NCBI RefSeq assembly: GCF_900109735.1
Contig: NZ_FOAS01000018.1
Location: 1-64,000, forward strand
DNA length: 64,000 bases
Origin: Atopomonas hussainii
GTDB taxonomy: Bacteria; Pseudomonadota; Gammaproteobacteria; Pseudomonadales; Pseudomonadaceae
Reading direction: 5' to 3'
The notes under the pieces are model-generated. The model worked only from the letters and a program-made list of their open reading frames with translations. It was not told the DNA's origin and made no database searches. Made by a program: the position numbers and the translations under genes. Below, piece after piece: positions 42,941 to 50,292 of this stretch. How positions within the stretch are numbered: the first letter of the stretch is position 1; each line of letters begins with the position of its first letter.

Positions 42941-44224
42941 ATGCCTCTGACTATTCTGCTGCCCTCTAGGCGGCACGCTCTCGTCTGTCTGCTGTTTGCC
43001 TTAGCCAGCGCGCTGCACGCCAACGAATGGCGCCACGAGCTGAGTTTGGAACACAGCCAGTTCGCCCAGCCCGGCGTCGATGGCCAACGCAGCGGCCATA
43101 CCTCGGCAGCGTGGCAAGGCGAGTGGTGGCTGCCACTGGATGACGCCAACAGCCTGACCGTAACGCCGTTTGTGCGTGCCGACGCGCAAGACAGCCGCCG
43201 CAGTCACGTGGATTTGCGTGAAGCCAGCTGGCTGCATATTGGCGACGGCTTTGAGCTACGCAGCGGCATACGCCAAGTGTTTTGGGGCGTCACCGAAGGC
43301 ACCCATCTGGTCGACATCATCAACCAGACCGACCTCGTTGAACGTCTCGATGGCGAGGCCAAACTCGGCCAGCCGATGATCAATCTGGCCTTCGAGCGCG
43401 ACAGCCAGCAGTGGGACTTCTTTGTCTTGCCTGGTTTTCGCGAACGAACATTTACCGGCGAAGATGGCCGTCTGCGCACGCCCTTAGTGGTCAGCAAAGA
43501 TGCCCGTTATGAATCCAGCCAAGGCCAGCAGCATGTGGATTTTGCCGCGCGCTGGCAGTTCAACGGCGAGCAACTGCGTTTAGGTCTGTCGGGCTTTCAT
43601 GGCACCAGCCGCGAGCCAGAACTGCGTGCCGAGCTAGACCTCAGCCGTCTGCGCTATCAGGGTCTGCAGCCAGTCGGCTTGCAAGCCGGCTACACGCCCG
43701 AACTAACGCCCTACTACCGACAAATCACCCAATGGGGCCTCGACGCGCAGTACACCGCCGGCGATTGGCTGTGGAAGCTCGAAGCGATTAGCCAACACGG
43801 CGGAGAAAATTGCCACCAAGCTTTCGACGCCGGCTTTGAATACACCCAAGTCGGTGCCTTAGAGGGTCCGGAAGACTTCGGCTGGCTGATCGAATACCTG
43901 CACGACAGCCGCGATCAGCGCGCCACCACACCCTTTGAGCACGACTGGCTGCTCGGCTGGCGCCTGAGCTTGAACGACCCAGCCAGCACCCAACTGCTGG
44001 CCAGCGTGATTGTCGATGCCGAGCACAACGAGCAACTGCTCAGCCTTGAAGGCCAGCGCCGACTTTCCGACAGCTTATTGCTGGAGCTTGAGCTGCGCGC
44101 CTTCTTCAGCCCCAAAGCGCCGCAAGAGCCTTGGGCCTTCCTGAGCCAGCCCGATAGCCAGCACAAGCTGCGCTCGCTGGCCGATGACGATTACCTGCGG
44201 CTGACGCTGCGCTATTTCCTTTGA
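42941..44224 (+). CDS. Outer-membrane beta-barrel protein of the cluster
   Basis: A 427-residue protein with an N-terminal signal region (about 1-27, cut after LHA) and a body of amphipathic strands with many aromatic residues. The C-terminus is RLTLRYFL, with strands such as LLLELELRAFFSPK before it. It contains SGIRQVFWGVTEGTHLVDIINQTD, a pattern I associate with outer-membrane proteins next to MMPL pumps (DUF1302-like, but shorter). It probably gives the substrate a path into or through the outer membrane. It stands between the LolA-like gene and the pump gene. Confidence 0.7.
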   Translation: MPLTILLPSRRHALVCLLFALASALHANEWRHELSLEHSQFAQPGVDGQRSGHTSAAWQGEWWLPLDDANSLTVTPFVRADAQDSRRSHVDLREASWLHIGDGFELRSGIRQVFWGVTEGTHLVDIINQTDLVERLDGEAKLGQPMINLAFERDSQQWDFFVLPGFRERTFTGEDGRLRTPLVVSKDARYESSQGQQHVDFAARWQFNGEQLRLGLSGFHGTSREPELRAELDLSRLRYQGLQPVGLQAGYTPELTPYYRQITQWGLDAQYTAGDWLWKLEAISQHGGENCHQAFDAGFEYTQVGALEGPEDFGWLIEYLHDSRDQRATTPFEHDWLLGWRLSLNDPASTQLLASVIVDAEHNEQLLSLEGQRRLSDSLLLELELRAFFSPKAPQEPWAFLSQPDSQHKLRSLADDDYLRLTLRYFL

Positions 44225-44232
44225 GGTGTGCC

Positions 44233-46614
44233 ATGTCGCCAACCGCCCTACCCAATCAACCACTAACACGCCGCCGCGCCGTGGCTAATTACTTAGCCGC
44301 GCAGATTGTCGCCCACCCGTGGTTGAGCATGCTGCTGGGCTTCGTGGTGTTATTGGCCTGTGCTGCCGGCGCAGGTGGCTATCACTACTCGCTCGATCAC
44401 CGCGCGTTTTTCAGTAGCGACAACCCGCAGCTGGCCGCTTACGAGCAGCTGAATAACGACTACAGCAAAACCGATGCGGTGCTGATTGCGGTTAAACCGG
44501 CAGAAGGCGATGTGTTTACTGCCGACACCCTGCAAGCGCTTCGCGAGATCACTGAAGCCGCTTGGCAGCTGCCCTTTGTGCAGCGGGTTGAGTCGCTGAA
44601 TAACTTTGCCCATGTGCAGGTCGATGGCGACAGCCTGAATACCGATGATCTGGTGCCGCAAGACGCGCAGTTAAGCGCCAAGCAGTTGGCCGAGATTCGC
44701 GATGTAGCGCTAAACGAGCCGTTTCTCACCCGCGCCTTAGTCGCCGATAACGGCCAGATGGCCGCCGTGCGTTTAACCCTGAACATGCCCGGCGTGAAGC
44801 CGCGCGAAGAAATCCCCACCTTCGTGCTCGCCCTGCGTGAACAAGTGGCTGCCGCCCAAGCACAGCACCCGACGCTGACCTTCCACTTAGCCGGGCAAAC
44901 CATTGCCAATCAGGCCTTCCCAGAAGAGTCACAAGCCGACTTCGTGCGTGTGTGGCCGTGGTTCACCCTCACCTTGCTGGCCGTGCTGTGGCTGCTGTTC
45001 CGCAGCCTCAAAGCCACCTTGGTGATCTACACCGCCTGCCAACTGGCGGTAGTCGCCGGCGCAGGCTTGGTTGGCTGGTTTAAGCCCACAGTGAATGACG
45101 CGGTGATCGTCGCCCCGGTGATGATTCTCGCCCTAGCGCTGGCCGACGGTATTCACCTAGTGGTTGGCTGGCTGCAGGCGCAGCGTCGTGGTCACGACAA
45201 ACAAGCGGCGATGTTCGACAGCCTGAGCCGCAATATCGGCCCCATGACCACCACCAGTGTGCTCACCGCGCTGGGCTTTTTGAGCCTGCACTTTAATGAC
45301 TCGCCGCCGTTTCGCGTGATGGGCTACATCGTCGCCTGCGGCGTGCTGTTTGCCCTGCTGTTTACTGTGCTGTTTAGCGCCCCGCTGCTGAGCCGCTTGC
45401 CGGGCAAAGCACCCAAACAAGTACCGACACTGCTGGAAGGCGACCAACGCGGCATGGCCCGTTTGGCCGATGTGCTGGAGCGCCACCCGCGCTGGATTCT
45501 CACCGCTGTGCTGCTGGTAGCCGGCGTCATGCTCGCGGGCCTGAGCCAAAATCGCATCAACGACGATGTGGTCAAGTACTACACCCCCGGCACCCAGTTC
45601 CGTATCGACATGGACGCGGTGAATGCCCAGCTCACCGGCACCAGCGAGCTGAATTACAGCCTCAAAGGCCAAGGTGACAGCGGTATTCTCGAGCCCGAGT
45701 ACCTGCGCGCGGTTGATGCCTACGCCAGCTGGCTGAAGACTCAGCCGTATGTCACCCAAGTCAACTCGCTGGCGGACATCATCAAGCGGGTTAACCAAGT
45801 GATGCACGGCGACGATCCGGCCTATTACCGCATCCCCGATAGCCGTGAAGAAATCGCCCAGTACCTGCTGCAATACGAGCTGTCGCTACCCTTCGGTGCC
45901 GACCTTAACTACCTGCTGCGTTTAGACCGCAGCGCGGCGCGGGTGCGTGTAGCGGTGGCCACCACCAGCGGCCAAGCCCTACTGAGCCTTAATGAGCGCG
46001 CCGAAGCTTGGCAGGCGCAGCATCTACCGGCCTCCATGCAAGCGCCGGGTGCTTCGCTGTCGCTGATGTTTGCGCATATTGGCGAGCGTTCGATCAGCGG
46101 CATGTTCGCCGGCATGTTGGCCTCACTAGTGCTCGCCTCGTTAGCCGCCGCCTGGCTGTTTGGCCATGTTCGCCATGCGCTGACCTGCTTTGTTGGCAAC
46201 CTGTTGCCCATCGGCATGGCTTTCGGTGCCTGGGGTTGGCTCAACGGCAATATCGACCTAGGCCTGACCGTGGTGCTGGGCATCGCCTTCAGCGTGGTGA
46301 TCGACGACACCATCCACTTCATCAGCAAGTACCAACGCGAATGCGACGAGCTACAGCAAAGCGCCAGCGCCGCGCTGCGGGGGGCGCTCAAGCATGTCGG
46401 CTACGCGATTCTGACCACCAGCTTAGTGCTCGGGCTGGGCTTTGCTTGGCTGGCCAATTCGAACATTCAGATCACCGTCAACACGGCGATTGTTACCTGC
46501 TTAGCTATCGGCTTTGCCCTGCTGGCTGACCTATTGCTGATCCCCCTTATGTACCTGTGGCTCGACCGTCGCCGCAGTGTCACTTCTGCTTTCTCATCCT
46601 CTCGGAGTGTTTGA
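44233..46614 (+). CDS. MMPL/RND-superfamily lipid exporter
   Basis: A 793-residue inner-membrane protein with 12 predicted segments in two halves and two large periplasmic loops (about 60-230 and 430-600). Sterol-sensing/MMPL marks: PVMILALALADGIHLVVGWLQ in the first half and LGIAFSVVIDDTIHFISKYQRE in the second, with the proton-relay acidic residues in ADGIH and DDTIH. Relatives such as HpnN export hopanoids, and others mycobacterial lipids. With the LolA-like carrier and the barrel it makes a full export route. Start 44233 follows GAGGTG; the gap to the gene before is 8 bases. Confidence 0.88.
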   Translation: MSPTALPNQPLTRRRAVANYLAAQIVAHPWLSMLLGFVVLLACAAGAGGYHYSLDHRAFFSSDNPQLAAYEQLNNDYSKTDAVLIAVKPAEGDVFTADTLQALREITEAAWQLPFVQRVESLNNFAHVQVDGDSLNTDDLVPQDAQLSAKQLAEIRDVALNEPFLTRALVADNGQMAAVRLTLNMPGVKPREEIPTFVLALREQVAAAQAQHPTLTFHLAGQTIANQAFPEESQADFVRVWPWFTLTLLAVLWLLFRSLKATLVIYTACQLAVVAGAGLVGWFKPTVNDAVIVAPVMILALALADGIHLVVGWLQAQRRGHDKQAAMFDSLSRNIGPMTTTSVLTALGFLSLHFNDSPPFRVMGYIVACGVLFALLFTVLFSAPLLSRLPGKAPKQVPTLLEGDQRGMARLADVLERHPRWILTAVLLVAGVMLAGLSQNRINDDVVKYYTPGTQFRIDMDAVNAQLTGTSELNYSLKGQGDSGILEPEYLRAVDAYASWLKTQPYVTQVNSLADIIKRVNQVMHGDDPAYYRIPDSREEIAQYLLQYELSLPFGADLNYLLRLDRSAARVRVAVATTSGQALLSLNERAEAWQAQHLPASMQAPGASLSLMFAHIGERSISGMFAGMLASLVLASLAAAWLFGHVRHALTCFVGNLLPIGMAFGAWGWLNGNIDLGLTVVLGIAFSVVIDDTIHFISKYQRECDELQQSASAALRGALKHVGYAILTTSLVLGLGFAWLANSNIQITVNTAIVTCLAIGFALLADLLLIPLMYLWLDRRRSVTSAFSSSRSV

Positions 46615-46615
46615 T

Positions 46616-47578
46616 ATGACCACTGCAACCCTGACGCTGGCAGCGCCACTGCCCAGCCGTATCTTGGCCTGGATGCACGAGCGCTTTCCGTTTGCCAACG
46701 CTTTGCTGTTTTTCATCCTCTACCTGACCACCGCGGCGGTAGCCCGTGCCGGTGAAGGCGCGCTGAGTCTGAGCTTGGCCGACTTGGCCGGCTGCTTGGT
46801 GACGTGGTCGTTCTTCTTGCTGCTGCGCGTATTTGACGAGCACAAAGACTACGCGTTGGACTGCCAAAACCATCCGCAGCGCGTACTGCAAAGCGGCTTG
46901 ATTAGCCTTAATCACCTTAAAGTGCTCGGCGTGTTGGCCGTAGCCGCACAGCTGGGCTATTCGCTGTGGCTGGATCAAGGCATCGGCCAAGTCACCCTGA
47001 GCTGGCTGGCCCTGATGGTCTGGACCTGCCTGATGGGCAAAGAGTTCTTTGTGGGCGAATGGCTGAACAAGCATCTGACGTGGTACGCCGTGTCGCACAT
47101 GCTGGTGATGCCGCTGGTGGTGTTCTGGCTGGCTAATTTGGCGCTGCCAGAAGTCGCTTTAAGTATCGAACTTAAGGCCATGATGTTATTGGCCTTTATC
47201 AGTGGTTTTTGCTTTGAAATTACCCGCAAAACCAAAGGTACTGACGAAGAGCGCGACACGGTGGAATCCTACTCGCGCATCTTCGGCACCCAAGGTTCGG
47301 CGTGGGTGGTGCTGGCGTTGGTCAGTGCCATGTTGGCCTGTCAGCTGTGGCTGCTGTGGTTGCTCGCCGGTACGCCAAGCTTGTGGACGCTGATCATCCT
47401 CGGCGCCTTCTATTGCTTGGCGCTGCGCCAAGTGTGGCGCTTTATGGACACGCCCACCGCCGCTCTGCGTGAGAAAAACGAAGCCGTGGTAGCCCTCGAC
47501 ATGCTCGCCGGCTACGCCGTGGTGATCGGCGTTAGCGTCAGCCAACAAGGCGTTAGCCTGCTGTGGTGGGGGGTATGA
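46616..47578 (+). CDS. UbiA-family prenyltransferase
   Basis: A 320-residue membrane protein with about eight segments. The first Asp-rich motif is seen as LLRVFDEHKDYALDCQNHPQR (D and K-D in place of NxxxDxxxD), and the second as KTKGTDEERDTVESYSRIFG (DxxxD). The family transfers a prenyl chain from prenyl diphosphate to an aromatic or other acceptor; archaeal members make digeranylgeranylglyceryl phosphate. Nearby CDP-archaeol-synthase- and CDP-alcohol-transferase-like genes favour a lipid acceptor over a quinone. Start 46616 follows CGGAG, one base after the pump gene. Confidence 0.82.
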   Translation: MTTATLTLAAPLPSRILAWMHERFPFANALLFFILYLTTAAVARAGEGALSLSLADLAGCLVTWSFFLLLRVFDEHKDYALDCQNHPQRVLQSGLISLNHLKVLGVLAVAAQLGYSLWLDQGIGQVTLSWLALMVWTCLMGKEFFVGEWLNKHLTWYAVSHMLVMPLVVFWLANLALPEVALSIELKAMMLLAFISGFCFEITRKTKGTDEERDTVESYSRIFGTQGSAWVVLALVSAMLACQLWLLWLLAGTPSLWTLIILGAFYCLALRQVWRFMDTPTAALREKNEAVVALDMLAGYAVVIGVSVSQQGVSLLWWGV

Positions 47579-50292
47579 ACATGGGCACCTTAGCGACGCG
47601 TACCGCCTTCCAGCAGTGCCACGATGCACGCTGCCTGCTCACCTGCGGCAGTAACCTGAGCATCACCCCCATCGACGTCAGCAAAGGCCACCTGTGCGTG
47701 GCCATGCCGGGTGGGCAAGAGCTGCCGAGCCTTGGCACTGTGTATGACGAACTAGAGCTGCAAGTGCAAGGCCGCAGCTATCCGCTTAAGCGCATGCGCG
47801 TGCGGCAAATTCGCGAGGTTAAAGGCCAAGCGCATCTGGTGTTGGCTTGCGATGGCTGCGCCGATACCGAAGAACAACTGTGGCAACTCAGCTACCAACT
47901 GCGTGTTGTCGAGCCGACGCCCAGCAGCGAGGTCAGCTACGACGAATTCACCCTGCCCAAAGTACCGGCCCGTGGCCTGTACAGCGAAGAAGCGCGCCAA
48001 GAGCGCCTGGCCTTTGTGCGCGAAGAAACCGGCGCAACGCTTAGCGAAGTAGCCTGCACGCGCCTTGAACCGCGCAAGTTGGTGAGCAATATCGAAGCGC
48101 TGATTGGCTCGGTAGAAATCCCCGTAGGCCTCGCTGGCCCGCTGCATATCAAAGGCCGGCATGCTGGCGGTTTGTACTACGCGCCGATGGCCACCAGTGA
48201 AGGCGCTTTGGTGGCCTCGGCGACACGCGGCGCCACGGCGCTGTCGCGCGCTGGCGGCGTGCAAGCGCGCGTGCTTGGCCAGCGCATGATGCGTGTGCCG
48301 CTGTTCTGCTTCGATGGCATGCAGCAGGCGATGTTCTTCGCCGATTGGGTGCAAGACCACTACAGCGAGCTGGCCAGCGAAGTGCGCAAGTACTCCAACT
48401 TCGCCCAGTTGGTGGAAGTGCAAGCACAGGTCATGGGCCGCAACGTGCACGTGCACTTTATTTACGAAACCGGCGATGCCGCCGGGCAGAACATGACCAC
48501 CACCTGCACCTGGCAGGCGTGTCAGTGGATTCTGCGTCAGATTCAACGTTTCGACGGCCTGAAAGTGCGCAACTTTATGGTCGAGGCCAACCTGTCTAAC
48601 GACAAGAAAGTCACCTATCAGACCTTCCTCAAAGGCCGTGGCGTCCGGGTGATGGCCGAAGCGCGGCTGTCCGACGAAATCTGCCAGAAGGTGCTTAAAG
48701 TCAGCGCCGCGCAGCTGGTCAGCGCTTACCAAAACTTCGTCACCGGCTCGCTGGCCGCCGGCATGGTCGGTCTGAATATCAACGTCGCCAACGTGGTGGC
48801 GGCGATGTTTACCGCCCTTGGCCAAGACATCGCGTGCGTGCACGAATCAGCCCTCGGCCAACTGCATATCGAGCTGACCGCCGAAGGCGACGCCTACTGC
48901 ACCATGACCTTGCCCTCGCTGGTGATCGGCACCGTGGGTGGCGGTACTAACCTGCCGCAGCAGCGTGAATGCTTAGAGGTGCTGGACTGCGCTGGCCCCG
49001 GCAAAGCGCACAAGCTGGCGGAGATCATCGCCGGTTTCTGCTTGGCGCTGGATATCTCCACCCTGTCGGCGATTGCTGCCGACCAGTTCGCCCGCGCTCA
49101 CGAGCGTTTGGGCCGCAACCGCCCGGTGAATTACTTAAAGCTGGGCGATTTGAATGCCGAGTTCTTCCGTGAAGCGTGTCAGCTGTCCGACCTGCGCCCG
49201 CTGGCTGCCGAGGCGATCAAGTTTGAAAGCAAAGGCTCGAGCATCATCACCGAGCTGACCTCGCACAAGGTCAACAAGCTGCTCGGCCATTTCCCCTTCA
49301 AGCTGGATACCCAGCAAGGCGAAGTGGCGGTGATGGCCAAGGTCAAACCGCTGGATGACGAAGCCATCATCATGCTCAGCAGCATGGCCGCCATGTGCGA
49401 TGCGCGTTTGGCACAGAGCTTTACTCAGTTCCGCAACGAGCTGGGCTTTAAAGGCTGCCACGTGCGCGAACTGGCGGTGATGAGCCAACAAGACCCGCGC
49501 TTTACCCGCAACGCACCGAAGGTCTACGGCGTGGTGGCCGATGCCGAGCGCGAAGCCTATGTGATTGTCGAAGAACTGCTGCAAGACCTGACCTTGATGG
49601 ACAGCGCCGACGACACCTGCGGCTGGCAGCGTGAGCATTTGGAAGCCGCCATCACCGGCATCGCCGAGGTGCACAGCATCTGGTATGGCCGCGAAGACGA
49701 ACTGAAAGCGCAAGACTGGCTAGTCGACTACCCGACGGCCGCCGGCATGAGCGCCAAGACCCGTCTGTGGGAACTGCTCGGCGCACACGCCCGCGAAGAG
49801 TTCCCTGAGTGGTTCAGCGAAGACGATCTCAACGTGTTCCGCAGCATCGTCGCCGGTGTCGGCGACTGGTGGGCGGATATCGAAGCCATGCCGCGCACCT
49901 TAATTCACAACGACTTCAACCCGCGCAACATCGCCCTGCGCGAAAGCGCCACAGGCCTGCGCCTGTGCGCCTACGACTGGGAGCTGGCCACCCTACACCT
50001 GCCGCAGCACGACCTGGCCGAGCTGTTGTGCTTCACCCTGCAAACCCCAGAAGACAACAGCGAGGTGGAGTACTACCTCGAGCTGCACCGCAAAACCCTT
50101 GAGCAACACAGCGGCCAAGCCATCGACCCCGAGCAGTGGCGCTACGGCTACAAACTGGCGCTGCGCGACCTGCTGATCAACCGCCTGCCCATGTACCTGA
50201 TGGCGCACACCTTCCGCCATTACCCGTTTATGGAGCGCGTGTACCGCACCTCGCGCCGCCTGCTGGAGCTGGAAGGAGTTCGCCTGTCATGA
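47575..50292 (+). CDS. Class I HMG-CoA reductase fused to an APH-type kinase
   Basis: 905 residues in three parts. About 1-120: a beta-rich region with DVSKGHLCVAMPG, perhaps PilZ-like. About 125-525: class I HMG-CoA reductase with catalytic Glu209 (ATSEGALVASATRG), Lys344 (SNDKKVTY), Asp418 (ALGQDIA) and His509 (FARAHERLGRNRP), plus the NAD(P)-binding TVGGGTNLP. About 540-905: an aminoglycoside/choline-kinase-like domain with the Brenner motif H778-D780-N785 (LIHNDFNPRNIAL) and metal-binding D801 (YDWE). All key residues of both enzymes are present, so mevalonate or a similar alcohol may be formed and phosphorylated in one protein. Start ATGA overlaps the UbiA stop. Pseudomonads usually make isoprenoids without HMG-CoA reductase. 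Confidence 0.85.
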   Translation: MNMGTLATRTAFQQCHDARCLLTCGSNLSITPIDVSKGHLCVAMPGGQELPSLGTVYDELELQVQGRSYPLKRMRVRQIREVKGQAHLVLACDGCADTEEQLWQLSYQLRVVEPTPSSEVSYDEFTLPKVPARGLYSEEARQERLAFVREETGATLSEVACTRLEPRKLVSNIEALIGSVEIPVGLAGPLHIKGRHAGGLYYAPMATSEGALVASATRGATALSRAGGVQARVLGQRMMRVPLFCFDGMQQAMFFADWVQDHYSELASEVRKYSNFAQLVEVQAQVMGRNVHVHFIYETGDAAGQNMTTTCTWQACQWILRQIQRFDGLKVRNFMVEANLSNDKKVTYQTFLKGRGVRVMAEARLSDEICQKVLKVSAAQLVSAYQNFVTGSLAAGMVGLNINVANVVAAMFTALGQDIACVHESALGQLHIELTAEGDAYCTMTLPSLVIGTVGGGTNLPQQRECLEVLDCAGPGKAHKLAEIIAGFCLALDISTLSAIAADQFARAHERLGRNRPVNYLKLGDLNAEFFREACQLSDLRPLAAEAIKFESKGSSIITELTSHKVNKLLGHFPFKLDTQQGEVAVMAKVKPLDDEAIIMLSSMAAMCDARLAQSFTQFRNELGFKGCHVRELAVMSQQDPRFTRNAPKVYGVVADAEREAYVIVEELLQDLTLMDSADDTCGWQREHLEAAITGIAEVHSIWYGREDELKAQDWLVDYPTAAGMSAKTRLWELLGAHAREEFPEWFSEDDLNVFRSIVAGVGDWWADIEAMPRTLIHNDFNPRNIALRESATGLRLCAYDWELATLHLPQHDLAELLCFTLQTPEDNSEVEYYLELHRKTLEQHSGQAIDPEQWRYGYKLALRDLLINRLPMYLMAHTFRHYPFMERVYRTSRRLLELEGVRLS

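Noticed and set aside
46616-47578. Assigning the UbiA gene to ubiquinone synthesis (ubiA itself)
   Set aside because: There is no ubiC or other quinone gene nearby, the first Asp motif is altered, and it is embedded in the lipid-like operon.
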